This document shows, one piece after another, positions 49,654 through 57,995 of a stretch of DNA of 64,000 bases (the first letter of the stretch is position 1; each line of letters begins with the position of its first letter). Source of the DNA: Devosiaceae bacterium (GTDB lineage Bacteria > Pseudomonadota > Alphaproteobacteria > Rhizobiales > Devosiaceae); assembly GCA_021648375.1 (NCBI GenBank), contig JAKISW010000005.1, positions 1 to 64,000 of the forward strand, read 5' to 3'. Under the pieces are notes generated by a model that was not told where the DNA came from, made no database searches, and saw only the letters and a program-made list of their open reading frames with translations. The position numbers and the translations under genes are program-made.

Positions 49654-50694
49654 ATGCAAAATGAAGTTGGCACAATAGTGGAAAACGGGGTGGCCATAAT
49701 CACCCTGAAGCGCGGAAAAGCCATCAACGCCCTGACCCCTGAAATGATCGAGAAAATCAGTAAATCATTGAAAGAATGGGACGAAGACCCGCTGGTAAAA
49801 ATGATTTTGTTTGAAGGGGAGGGAGCGCGCGGATTTTGTGCCGGGGGCGATGTGCGCTGGACCAGAGAAAAGGTTCTGGCCGGAGAAACAGGGCTAGTTG
49901 GGAAGTTTTTTGAAGCCGAATACAAAATGAACCTGATGATCGCCACCTATGACAAGCCCATCATAGCGTTGACCCACGGAGTGGTTATGGGTGGAGGCAT
50001 CGGTTTGGCGGGACATGCCAGATATAAAATTACCACTAAAACCGCCCGGTTTGCTATGCCCGAGGCGGCAATTGGTTTGTTTTGCGATGTGGGGGTGCGC
50101 TCAATTCTTGCCGCAATACCCCGTCATCAGGCCCTGATGTTTATGCTATCTGGTTCCATCGTGACGGCACCGGATGCGATTGCACTTGGCCTTGCAGATA
50201 TTTGCATCCGGGATGAGAATTTTTCTCAAGTTCGAAGCAAGTTAGTCGCGGTGGGGGGAGCAGCAAATATTGACAGGGCGATAAAGGAAATAATGCAGTT
50301 AAATGCAATTGATCCGGGAATGGCTGTTTTTTGCGATCTGGCAGATAGATTTGCATTTGTTTTTGAAAGTGAAGACTGCGAAGAAATCTACACTCACCTT
50401 GCTCAGCATGTTTTGGATGAGACTAAACTGGCTCAGATTGCCAGTATAATTCTTGGTCGTTGTCCAACCTCCAATGTGGTTCATGTGATGGGGCTGGATG
50501 CAGCGATAAAACAGCCCTGTATCGCCAGTGTTTTGCAGACTGATCTGTCATTGGCCAGGTTCATGGGGGCTCGGGGTGATTTTATTGAAGGGGTGCGTGC
50601 TGTGCTGGTGGACAAGGATCAAAAGCCGAATTGGCAGCCAAATGATGTTGCCCTGGTGGACAGGCAGGAAATTCTGGATGCCATTAATATCTGA
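49654..50694 (+). CDS. Enoyl-CoA hydratase/isomerase, 3-hydroxyisobutyryl-CoA hydrolase-like
   Basis: 346 residues of the crotonase superfamily, ECH_2 type. Oxyanion-hole stretches are GARGFCAGGDVRW and THGVVMGGGIGLAGHARYKI; MPEAAIGLFCDVG contains the catalytic glutamate and aspartate typical of 3-hydroxyisobutyryl-CoA hydrolase (valine breakdown). The length also fits hydrolases rather than 260-residue hydratases. It is divergent from the SAF oxidoreductase and 87 bp upstream of the chemotaxis cluster, without clear link to it. Confidence 0.84.
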   Translation: MQNEVGTIVENGVAIITLKRGKAINALTPEMIEKISKSLKEWDEDPLVKMILFEGEGARGFCAGGDVRWTREKVLAGETGLVGKFFEAEYKMNLMIATYDKPIIALTHGVVMGGGIGLAGHARYKITTKTARFAMPEAAIGLFCDVGVRSILAAIPRHQALMFMLSGSIVTAPDAIALGLADICIRDENFSQVRSKLVAVGGAANIDRAIKEIMQLNAIDPGMAVFCDLADRFAFVFESEDCEEIYTHLAQHVLDETKLAQIASIILGRCPTSNVVHVMGLDAAIKQPCIASVLQTDLSLARFMGARGDFIEGVRAVLVDKDQKPNWQPNDVALVDRQEILDAINI

Positions 50695-50781
50695 CCCAAA
50701 TTATTGATTGCCCGTAATTAGGGATTTATAAACCGTTCTGAGCGAAACTCCATAGGGATTTATACGGGGTTTGGAACTTAT

Positions 50782-51075
50782 ATGGGCGCTCAAGATATTC
50801 AAAAATTTGATTTGCCGAGTGTGGTGGATGTGGATGCCATGGACGCCATGCGCGATTCACTGGTGAGTGCAATTGAAACTGGAAACACCAGACTGGACGC
50901 AGCTCAGGTTTCAAGAGTGGCCACAAATGCCCTGTTGATGCTGGTTAGCGCCGGACAAGGTGCCAAATCCAATGATTTCACCCTAAGCATTGCTAATCCA
51001 AGTGAAGCCTTTGAAGAGGCGGTGGAGCGATTGGGAATGGGTAATATTTTTGCTGAGTTTATTGAAGGAAACTAA
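50782..51075 (+). CDS. STAS-domain protein of the chemotaxis cluster
   Basis: 97 residues with the short STAS (anti-sigma-antagonist-like) fold: FDLPSVVDVDAMDAMRDSLV at the start, then LDAAQVSRVATNALLMLVSA with the segment where a phosphorylatable Ser/Thr would stand, and SEAFEEAVERLGMGNIFAEF. STAS genes heading che operons occur in several alphaproteobacteria; the role is not settled. It ends one base before the cheY ATG, so they are co-translated. Confidence 0.75.
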   Translation: MGAQDIQKFDLPSVVDVDAMDAMRDSLVSAIETGNTRLDAAQVSRVATNALLMLVSAGQGAKSNDFTLSIANPSEAFEEAVERLGMGNIFAEFIEGN

Positions 51076-51076
51076 A

Positions 51077-51436
51077 ATGCGCGTACTTACGGTTGATGAT
51101 TCTCCAACCATTTTATCAATGTTGAACCACGTTTTGAAAGAGGCGGGGTTTGAAGTGGTTCAGGCAGAGGATGGGCAAAAAGGCCTTGATGCCATGAAAG
51201 GTGAAGAATTTGATGTGGTTATTACCGACATCAATATGCCGGTGATGGATGGAATTGAATTTATTAAAAATGTTCGGGCATCCGGGGCAAAAAAGAACCT
51301 TCCTATTTTGATTCTGACCACAGAATCCTCGCCGGAAAAACGCAATCTGGGCCGTGAAGCGGGGGGGACGGGCTGGATTGTTAAGCCCTTTGACCCGGAA
51401 AAACTGATTTCGGTAATTCATCGGGTTGTTCACTAA
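51077..51436 (+). CDS. cheY: CheY-type response regulator 1
   Basis: Single-domain receiver, 119 residues, switching the flagellar motor or acting as a phosphate sink. DDS near the N-terminus, phosphoacceptor D in VVITDINMPVMDG, conserved Thr in LTTESS and Lys in IVKPFDPEKL are all present. The ATG at 51077 gives the usual CheY N-terminus MRVLTVDDS; an upstream in-frame start at 50990 is a longer frame running through the STAS gene and is discarded. cheA follows after 72 bp. Confidence 0.93.
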   Translation: MRVLTVDDSPTILSMLNHVLKEAGFEVVQAEDGQKGLDAMKGEEFDVVITDINMPVMDGIEFIKNVRASGAKKNLPILILTTESSPEKRNLGREAGGTGWIVKPFDPEKLISVIHRVVH

Positions 51437-51486
51437 GGACAAGTCCAAAGGGTTTTGGCAGAAGTAAAATATTGATTTTTGCTACA

Positions 51487-51520
51487 AAAATATGAGCGAT
51501 CTTAAAATATGAGCGATCTT
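51487..51520. repeat. 17-bp perfect tandem duplication at the cheA start
   Basis: AAAATATGAGCGATCTT occurs at 51487-51503 and again at 51504-51520. The copy carries the cheA ATG, so a second ATG is created upstream at 51492, in another frame. Confidence 0.95.
51492..51512 (+). CDS. Six-codon upstream reading frame MSDLKI before cheA
   Basis: The duplicated ATG opens a frame ATG-AGC-GAT-CTT-AAA-ATA-TGA whose stop overlaps the real cheA ATG (ATGA). It may couple or dampen cheA translation. Whether it is translated is unknown; the ribosome site in front is weak. Confidence 0.35.
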   Translation: MSDLKI

Positions 51521-53737
51521 GACGAATTCAAAGCTACCTATTTCGAAGAATGTTCGGAATTACTTTTGGAGCTTGAAGAACAGTTCACCGCCATTGAGGA
51601 GGGGGACCATAGTGCCGATCGCCAAAATGCGGTTTTTCGAGCCATTCACTCTGTAAAAGGGGGAGCGGGGGCATTTGGATTTGAAAAGCTCGTAGAATTC
51701 GCCCACAGCTTTGAAACTCTTTTGGATTTTGTTCGAAACGGGCAGGTGGAACTTACCAGTGAGGTTATAACTCTATGCATTCGTTCCATTGATCTGGTTG
51801 CCGATTTTGTTGGCGCTGCCCGTGATGGTGAGGAATTGGCAGATGATTTTGGTGCAGAAGAGCTGGCGCGTTTTAAAATTCTCTCCGGTGAAGATGAAGA
51901 AGAGCCGATGGAGGAATTTGATATTGAATTTGTTCCTGTCATGGTTTCAGTCGGAGACGATGATGAAGGTGTAACTGTAAGTGCAGATAGTGACGAGGGG
52001 GATAGTTTTGATCAGGCACCCCTGGAGGACGGGCTCAGGTACTGGAAAGTAGATTTTACTCCCCATTATGAACTTTATGAGCGTGCAAACGACCCTTTAT
52101 TATTATTTCGGGAGCTTTCGTCTCTGGGTGAGGCAAAAATTACTGCCAAATTGCTCAAAATGCCCGAACTTGCCGATTTTGATCCGTTTGGAGTTTATTG
52201 TTCGTGGGAAGCTGAACTCCATGGCGATGGTATTACTGAAGAAGCAATTTTGGAAGTGTTTGAGTTTGTCGAGGGTGATTGCGATCTGAATATCATCTCG
52301 GTGATGGCCAATGCCGACGATGATCTGATGCCACAGGTCGACGAAGATTTAATTGCTGCGGCTGCTTCTGTGGAAGAAGTTGCAGCATCAACACATATAA
52401 ATGCTCTAGAGCAGGAAAGTGGCGAAGAACCCCAAGAGCCAGACGAAAACAGTGCCGATAAAGGTTTAAGTTTAGCGGACATGGCAGCAGAAATTGAGCC
52501 GCCTCCACCCCCCAAACCAGAAGTCAAAAAAAGCACAAAACAGGCCGCAAAAACTCCAACTGTTCAATCAATTCGCGTTGATCTGGAAAAGGTTGACCGG
52601 GTTGTGAATATGGTTGGTGAGCTGGTTATCACCCAGTCTATGCTTACCCAGCAAATGGATGATCAATTGCGGGCCCGCTATCAGGAAATGGTGCGCGGTG
52701 TTGAGGTTCTGGCTCAAACAACCCGCGGTTTACAGGATGCGGTGATGGCGATCAGGGCGCAACCGGTAAAATCTGTATTTTCACGCATGCCACGTCTGGT
52801 TCGTGAGCTGGCCTCAAAGACCGGCAAAAATATTCGCCTGGAAATGGTTGGTGAACATACTGAAATTGATAAAGCCATAATCGAGCAACTTAGCGATCCA
52901 TTGACCCATATGATCCGCAATTCAGCCGATCACGGGGTGGAAATACCTGAAAAGCGAAAAGCGGCGGGAAAACCTGAACAGGGAATAATTCGCATTTCAG
53001 CTGAGCAGGCGGGTGGAAATATTATAATTTCGGTCGAAGATGATGGTGCAGGTATTAATCGGGTCAAAGTGCTTGAGCTGGCGCGGGAACGTGGAGTTGT
53101 TGGTCCGGATCAGCAATTAAGCGATGAGCAGATTGATGAATTGGTTTTTGCTCCCGGATTCTCAACAGCGGATGCAGTGTCTGATATTTCAGGCCGCGGC
53201 GTTGGTATGGATGTGGTGATATCCAACATCAAAAAAATTGGCGGTTCGGTTCATGTGCGATCATCCCCTGGGCAAGGCACCAAGATGTTGCTGCGTTTGC
53301 CCCTAACCCTGGCTGTTCTGGATGTAATGCTGGTGGAAGTTGGCACCGGCCCTTATGTAATTCCGCTCAGCTCGATAGTTGAGACAGTGCTTTGTGAGCG
53401 GGCTGATTTTGGCTACGCACCAAGCGGCAGGCGGGTTTTACAGATCAGGGGTGAATATGTGCAGGTTATTGATCTTGCGGTGCGATTTGAAATGGAAACT
53501 AATCTGAAAGAGCACAAGAGGTTTGTGGTTTTGTGCGAGGGCGAGGGCAATTCTAAAATTGCCTTGATCGTTGATCGGATTATCGGCCAGCAGCAAGTGG
53601 TTATTAAAAGTCTGGAAGAGAATTTCAGACGAATTGATGGGGTCGCCGGGGGAACAATCCTTGGGGATGGTAATGTGGCGCTAATCGTTGATGTTCAGGG
53701 GTTGAAAAATACACCTGAACAAAAGTCGGCGGCCTGA
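51509..53737 (+). CDS. cheA: Chemotaxis histidine kinase CheA
   Basis: Cytoplasmic sensor kinase of 742 residues coupled to receptors through CheW. The P1 HPt domain has the phosphorylated histidine in FRAIHSVKGGAGAFGF (about residue 49). A CheY/CheB-binding P2-like domain lies near residues 170-270, then a Pro-rich linker, the P3 dimerisation helix (VDLEKVDRVVNMVGELVITQ), the P4 ATPase with N box HMIRNSADHGVEIPEKR and G boxes DDGAGINR and GRGVGMDVV, and the P5 CheW-like domain. The acidic P1-P2 linker is long. The start follows a tandem duplication. Confidence 0.96.
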   Translation: MSDLDEFKATYFEECSELLLELEEQFTAIEEGDHSADRQNAVFRAIHSVKGGAGAFGFEKLVEFAHSFETLLDFVRNGQVELTSEVITLCIRSIDLVADFVGAARDGEELADDFGAEELARFKILSGEDEEEPMEEFDIEFVPVMVSVGDDDEGVTVSADSDEGDSFDQAPLEDGLRYWKVDFTPHYELYERANDPLLLFRELSSLGEAKITAKLLKMPELADFDPFGVYCSWEAELHGDGITEEAILEVFEFVEGDCDLNIISVMANADDDLMPQVDEDLIAAAASVEEVAASTHINALEQESGEEPQEPDENSADKGLSLADMAAEIEPPPPPKPEVKKSTKQAAKTPTVQSIRVDLEKVDRVVNMVGELVITQSMLTQQMDDQLRARYQEMVRGVEVLAQTTRGLQDAVMAIRAQPVKSVFSRMPRLVRELASKTGKNIRLEMVGEHTEIDKAIIEQLSDPLTHMIRNSADHGVEIPEKRKAAGKPEQGIIRISAEQAGGNIIISVEDDGAGINRVKVLELARERGVVGPDQQLSDEQIDELVFAPGFSTADAVSDISGRGVGMDVVISNIKKIGGSVHVRSSPGQGTKMLLRLPLTLAVLDVMLVEVGTGPYVIPLSSIVETVLCERADFGYAPSGRRVLQIRGEYVQVIDLAVRFEMETNLKEHKRFVVLCEGEGNSKIALIVDRIIGQQQVVIKSLEENFRRIDGVAGGTILGDGNVALIVDVQGLKNTPEQKSAA

Positions 53738-53760
53738 TTTTTAAGTAAGGGATAGAAAAA

Positions 53761-54249
53761 ATGGAATCTTTTGAAAATCGTGAAAGTGGAGATATCGAGC
53801 ACGATATTGCCTCAGGCAATTCCATGCAGCTGATCGCGTTTATGATCGGGGAGCAAATTTATGGGGTTGAAATTACCACGGTGCGTGAAATTCGCGCATG
53901 GGATGGTGCAACACCTTTGCCCAATACGCAGGAATTTGTGCGTGGTGTCATAAACCTGCGCGGAACAATAGTGCCGATATTTGACCTTAGGGCAAGGTTT
54001 GGCGACGGAATTACCAATACCACAAAAAATCATGTGGTTGTGGTCATGTCGGTTGGTGAAAAGTGGGTGGGTGTTCTGGTGGATGCGGTTTCAGACATTC
54101 TTACCATTTCGAAGAAAGATATCCATAAAGTCCCTGAAGGCGACAATATGGATTCTGAGCTTTTGAACGGCATTATTACCCATGACAGCAAAATGGTTGG
54201 CCTGATTGACCTTGATGCAATTGTTGCCGGGGTAAAGGAAGAGAGCTAA
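53761..54249 (+). CDS. cheW: Chemotaxis adaptor CheW
   Basis: 162-residue coupling protein with one CheW SH3-like domain: FMIGEQIYGVEITTVREIRA, NLRGTIVPIFDLRARFG and VGVLVDAVSDILTI are standard. It lies 23 bp after cheA. The N-terminal 20 residues are acidic and not conserved. The next 30-250 bp downstream hold a decayed repeat element. Confidence 0.96.
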   Translation: MESFENRESGDIEHDIASGNSMQLIAFMIGEQIYGVEITTVREIRAWDGATPLPNTQEFVRGVINLRGTIVPIFDLRARFGDGITNTTKNHVVVVMSVGEKWVGVLVDAVSDILTISKKDIHKVPEGDNMDSELLNGIITHDSKMVGLIDLDAIVAGVKEES

Positions 54250-54280
54250 AAACTTTGCCTGAAAATTATTCGGAGACTTG

Positions 54281-54501
54281 AGGGTCAGGACCTATTAAAT
54301 TCGTACGATTCTGTTTGAAATAGAGTGTTCAGATAAGGTAAATAGCAGTGAAATCATGTCTATCACCTTATTGAACTGCAATTTGTATTAGATGCATACT
54401 ATATTTCGAACCCGAACGGGCGCCGCCTATTTTGTTCATGAATGCGTTGAAAAATCTTGAAAACCATGCGGTTTCCGGCGCTTTCTCGCCTGTTCCTGAC
54501 C
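54281..54501. mobile_element. Decayed second copy of the MITE-like element
   Basis: Begins AGGGTCAGGACCTATTAAAT and aligns over its whole length with the reverse complement of 15838-16107. Shared segments include ATTCTGTTTGA and TGAATGCGTTGAAAAATCTT. The right inverted end has been lost except for a final TCCTGACC, and the inner frame is broken by a stop and a frameshift. It sits between cheW and a convergent gene. Confidence 0.75.
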
Positions 54502-54512
54502 AGAAATCATGA
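54438..54512 (+). pseudogene. Remnant of the element's small reading frame
   Basis: A 24-residue frame starting at ATG 54438 reads MNALKNLENHAVSGAFSPV, matching the frame of the intact element at the amino-acid level. Upstream the same frame is interrupted by a TAG and a shift. It is listed as a fossil of the element's frame, not as an expressed gene. Confidence 0.45.
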
Positions 54513-54558
54513 AACAAAATCTAAAAGTCACAAAAATTGAAAGTTTTTTGGCTCTGGC

Positions 54559-54614
54559 TCTGGTTCTTGGGTTCTGGTTCTTGGGTTTTAGTTTTTGGGT
54601 TTTAGTTTTGAACC
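54559..54614. repeat. Four-unit 14-bp tandem repeat (VNTR-like)
   Basis: TCTGGTTCTTGGGT occurs twice exactly (54559-54572, 54573-54586), then TTTAGTTTTTGGGT and the variant TTTAGTTTTGAACC. It runs up to the stop codon of the convergent CheZ/CheT-like gene. Confidence 0.9.
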
Positions 54615-55027
54615 TAGAACAGGTCGCAATCCCCACTTGGGATTTTTGCTGCCGTGCATGACATTTCAGGTTTTGATAGTTCGTCCAGGGTCAGGTTTTG
54701 CCAGACGAATGCTGCCTTATCTTCATCAAAATGGGCGGTACGGTGACGAATTTGCTCGATGGCAGATTTTATATTGGCGCAGCGCTGTTCAATGCGGTCC
54801 TGGGCCTGCAAGCCGATTAATATTTTGATCGCGGCATCCTGGCGAGCTTTAGAATTTTCGATAGATTTGTCCAGAAGAACTTCCAGAGCGACATTGATCG
54901 AATCCACCAGATCTTTGGTCTGGTGGATAGTTTCTTCGAGTTCTATTGCCAGCTTTTCTATAGCCAATTTATCTAATTCCCTACATATCAAAATTTTTGA
55001 ACCTGTATGAAGAAATCTATCTGACAA
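54614..55027 (-). CDS. Small CheZ/CheT-like protein of the chemotaxis cluster
   Basis: 137 residues, nearly all alpha-helical. Between heptad-like helices it has GLQAQDRIEQRCANI, where D77 and Q81 reproduce the DxxxQ active-site spacing of the CheY-P phosphatase CheZ and of the CheT protein described from the che operon of Sinorhizobium meliloti. The C-terminus SGDCDLF could be a CheY-contact tail; CheD next door ends in a similar VDDIELF. The start is uncertain: TTG 55027 is the longest, and a TTG about 20 codons inside follows AGGGA. It is antisense to the surrounding che genes. Confidence 0.55.
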   Translation of the reverse strand: MSDRFLHTGSKILICRELDKLAIEKLAIELEETIHQTKDLVDSINVALEVLLDKSIENSKARQDAAIKILIGLQAQDRIEQRCANIKSAIEQIRHRTAHFDEDKAAFVWQNLTLDELSKPEMSCTAAKIPSGDCDLF

Positions 55028-55166
55028 ATGCTAAGCCAATATTTCTCTTGGGTTTAATTTATCTCATCTTGTGTTTTTGGTTAGTAATTTCCTAATTTCT
55101 TTTGAGTTATCCTTGGGAAAACCACTTAGGATTTTAAACCCTAAGAGATATCAGGGGAATTTGTAA
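55028..55166. promoter_or_regulatory. Divergent promoter region between the CheZ/CheT-like gene and cheD
   Basis: 139 AT-rich bp must hold both start regions. No clear sigma-70 or sigma-28 box could be fixed. Confidence 0.3.
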
Positions 55167-55769
55167 ATGTCGGCTTTAGGGGCGAGAGTATCAAATGGAT
55201 TACGTTCAGATGAGGGGCGTGAAAAAACCGTGACGGTAAATCAGGGTGGATGCGAAGTTTCAGCCGATCAGCGTGTTACAATGGCAACGGTTTTGGGATC
55301 GTGCATCAGCGCATGTGTACGTGACAGTGTGGCAGCAATCGGGGGAATGAACCATTTTTTGCTGGCAGATCAATCCGGTAGCGCAAAAGATCGCTATGGT
55401 GCGTCGGCGCGTTATGGTGCTTTTGCCATGGAGCAATTGATCAACTCGGTATTGAGCCAAGGGACCGGGCGCAAAGGTAATCTGGTTATCAAGGTATTTG
55501 GCGGCGGCAATATAAATTCTTTGCAGGCAGATGTGGGTGCACGCAATGTGGAATTTGTACGCGATTTTTTATTGGGTGAAGGCTATGAAATAGCTTCTGA
55601 GGATTTGGGGGGGAACTTTGCCCGCCGAATTATGTTCAAGCCGGCCAGCGGGCGGGTTTTTGTCAAGCGGCTTGATTCCGATGCGGGCAAAACCGTTGTT
55701 CGTGAAGAATTGGCTATTGCTAAAAAACGGGTTGTTGCGCCACCGGTTGACGATATCGAATTGTTTTGA
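55167..55769 (+). CDS. cheD: Chemoreceptor glutamine deamidase CheD
   Basis: 200-residue deamidase that converts receptor glutamines to glutamates and can bind phosphatases. The active cysteine is in TVLGSCISACVRD and the partner histidine in GGMNHFLLAD; the third position is in RYGAFAMEQLINSVL. Its C-terminal end VDDIELF resembles CheY-binding tails. About 200 bp of non-coding DNA separate it from cheR. Confidence 0.95.
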   Translation: MSALGARVSNGLRSDEGREKTVTVNQGGCEVSADQRVTMATVLGSCISACVRDSVAAIGGMNHFLLADQSGSAKDRYGASARYGAFAMEQLINSVLSQGTGRKGNLVIKVFGGGNINSLQADVGARNVEFVRDFLLGEGYEIASEDLGGNFARRIMFKPASGRVFVKRLDSDAGKTVVREELAIAKKRVVAPPVDDIELF

Positions 55770-55976
55770 GCTTTTTTCATAAGGGCAGTGGCTGGATATT
55801 AGCTGTAAGTCAGTATTGCCGACGGAAAAATTTAATTTGCTACGCCTTTACATAAAATAAGTAAAAACCCGGTCATATTGCAGTAGCGGGATTTATCGCG
55901 ACGGCAAAATTTTGTAGCGGTCGTGAAAATGTCTGCTTTTGCCTTTGGCAAACTTTAAAAATTTGAAGAATTTACG
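55770..55976. other. Non-coding gap between cheD and cheR
   Basis: 207 bp without a credible reading frame. GGTAAAAACC-type palindromic AAACCCGG runs are not significant. A promoter for cheRB may be here but could not be placed. Confidence 0.3.
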
Positions 55977-55991
55977 ATGTTGGGAAAAAAC

Positions 55992-56852
55992 ATGTCGGGC
56001 GAAGAAATTTCTCTTAGTGACAAAGAATTTGATAAAATACGGGATCGTATTTATCAGATTGCGGGAATTTCTCTTGGCGAGGCCAAGCGGGTATTGGTGG
56101 TTTCCCGGCTAACAAAAATCGTTCGCGCTAAAAACCTTAAAAGCTTTGATGCATATGTGGACTTTTTGGATAAGCGCGCCTCAAGGGATGACAAGCAGGT
56201 TTTTGTCAACGCACTTACCACAAATCTGACCCGATTTTATCGGGAGGATCATCATTTTGATCATCTGGTAAAATATGTGGGCCGGTTGGTGGCAAATCCG
56301 CGTTATAAAACCTCTACGGGCAAGCCAAGATTGCGCATCTGGTCAGCGGGTTGTTCCACAGGGCAGGAGCCATATACCATCGCCATGGCTCTTATGCAGA
56401 ATTTCCCACAACTCAAAAGCTGGGATTTCAAAATTTTGGCCACTGATGTTGATACGGACGTAATTGCCAAGGCCGCAATGGGAATATATCCGGCCGGAGA
56501 ACTTGAAGGCTTATCCAAATCCCAGGCTGCAATATTCGAAAAAACGCCAGATGGAAATGTTAGAATTCCGTCAAATTTGCGAAATCTGATGACGTTTAAG
56601 CCGTTAAATTTAATGTTGGATTGGCCGATGAAGGGACCGTTTGACGCCATTTTTTGCCGCAATGTCACAATATATTTCGACAAGCCAACCCAGACAAAAG
56701 TTTTTGAGCGCTTTAGTGAGCTGCTACCCGAGGACGGGTATTTATATATTGGCCATTCAGAAAACATGCGCGCTGCAGCGCTTGGTTTTTGTATTGATGG
56801 AAAAACTATTTATCGCCGTTCGATGCAGGAAAATATGAGGGCCAGTCGATGA
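55992..56852 (+). CDS. cheR: Chemoreceptor methyltransferase CheR
   Basis: S-adenosylmethionine-dependent methyltransferase acting on receptor glutamates, 286 residues. The N-terminal helical domain carries TTNLTRFYREDHHFDHL; the SAM site is IWSAGCSTGQEPYTIAMAL; FDAIFCRNVTIYFDKPTQ and YLYIGHSENM complete the family pattern. The ATG at 55992 follows TGGGA by 7 nt; an ATG at 55977 would add five residues. It overlaps cheB by 4 bp. Confidence 0.95.
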   Translation: MSGEEISLSDKEFDKIRDRIYQIAGISLGEAKRVLVVSRLTKIVRAKNLKSFDAYVDFLDKRASRDDKQVFVNALTTNLTRFYREDHHFDHLVKYVGRLVANPRYKTSTGKPRLRIWSAGCSTGQEPYTIAMALMQNFPQLKSWDFKILATDVDTDVIAKAAMGIYPAGELEGLSKSQAAIFEKTPDGNVRIPSNLRNLMTFKPLNLMLDWPMKGPFDAIFCRNVTIYFDKPTQTKVFERFSELLPEDGYLYIGHSENMRAAALGFCIDGKTIYRRSMQENMRASR

Positions 56853-57904
56853 GTATCAGGGTTTTAGTTGTTGATGATTCAGCGTTAATTCGTGAAGTGT
56901 TGAGCTCCCAGTTAATAAAAGACGGGGATATTGAAGTTGTTGGTACGGCAGAAGATCCCATTGTGGCGCGCCGTAAAATCAAGGAATTAAACCCAGACGT
57001 TATAACCCTTGATATTGAAATGCCTAATATGAACGGGCTTGAATTTTTATCAAAACTTATGCGCCTGCGTCCCCTGCCTGTTGTTATGGTTTCGACGCTT
57101 ACTCACAAAGGGGCCAGCGAAACCATGCTGGCACTTGAATTGGGGGCGGTGGATTTTGTTGGCAAACCGGGAGCTAATCTGTCCGGTGGAATTGAAAAAT
57201 TTGGGGCAGATATTCGGGAAAAAGTTCGTTCAGCCGCACAAAGTGACGTTAAAGGCCAGGTAATGCGACCAAATGTTGCGTCAAAATCATTTGTCGCGAA
57301 CAGTGCAGCCGGGGTCGCTGCTGGTTCACTTATTGCTATTGGAGCATCAACCGGGGGCGTGGATGCGGTGAGGAATGTAATTTCGCGTTTGCCCGCGGAT
57401 AGCCCTCCCGTCCTGGTGGCTCAGCACATGCCTGAAAGCTTCACCGCCCGTTTTGCTGAGAGATTAAATCAGCAGGTTGAACTGGAGGTTGTTGAGGCTG
57501 TGGACCGTATGCCAATTGAGGTGGGCAAGGTTTATATCGCCAAGGGAGGTTTTCATCTGCTGGTTGAAATCAGTTCCGGGCAGATGAAATGCCGTCTGAA
57601 TGAAAATGATCTGGTATCAGGGCATCGGCCTAGTGTTGATGTGTTGTTTGCTTCGGTGGCCAAAACCATTGGATCAAAAGCTGTCGGAGCCATATTGACC
57701 GGTATGGGAAAAGATGGTGCCGAGGGGCTAAAACTCATGCGTCAAGCCGGGTCTTATACAGTTGGACAGAACAAAGAATCTGCACTGGTTTATGGCATGC
57801 CAAGAGTCGCAAATGAAATCGGTGCCGTGGTTGAAGAGGCTGCAGTCGAAGATATTGCAAACCGGTTGATTTTTGGATTGCTGAAGCAAAAATCTGTTGC
57901 TTAA
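56849..57904 (+). CDS. cheB: Chemotaxis methylesterase/response regulator CheB
   Basis: 351 residues: an N-terminal receiver with phosphoacceptor D in VITLDIEMPNMNGLEF, a linker, and the methylesterase domain with the catalytic triad in IGASTGGVDAV (Ser), VAQHMPESFTARFAERL (His) and GMGKDGAEGLK (Asp). It removes methyl groups from receptors when phosphorylated by CheA. It starts inside the cheR stop (ATGA overlap). Confidence 0.96.
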   Translation: MSIRVLVVDDSALIREVLSSQLIKDGDIEVVGTAEDPIVARRKIKELNPDVITLDIEMPNMNGLEFLSKLMRLRPLPVVMVSTLTHKGASETMLALELGAVDFVGKPGANLSGGIEKFGADIREKVRSAAQSDVKGQVMRPNVASKSFVANSAAGVAAGSLIAIGASTGGVDAVRNVISRLPADSPPVLVAQHMPESFTARFAERLNQQVELEVVEAVDRMPIEVGKVYIAKGGFHLLVEISSGQMKCRLNENDLVSGHRPSVDVLFASVAKTIGSKAVGAILTGMGKDGAEGLKLMRQAGSYTVGQNKESALVYGMPRVANEIGAVVEEAAVEDIANRLIFGLLKQKSVA

Positions 57905-57995
57905 AAATATATGCCAAATTGAGAATATGGTAAGAGTTTACCCTTATTAAAGTATTTAAGCTCCAACACTAAAACGTAAAAAACGAGTATTAAAA

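Noticed and set aside
49514..49675. 54-codon extension of the SAF oxidoreductase
   Set aside because: The extension is hydrophobic, unlike the family N-terminus, and reaches over the start of the divergent crotonase gene.
50990..51076. 29-codon extension of cheY 1
   Set aside because: It overlaps the STAS gene; CheY proteins start directly before the VDDS motif.
54436..54636. 66-codon minus-strand frame over the VNTR
   Set aside because: The predicted product is a Lys/Thr/Arg-rich low-complexity string generated by the tandem repeat and the decayed element.
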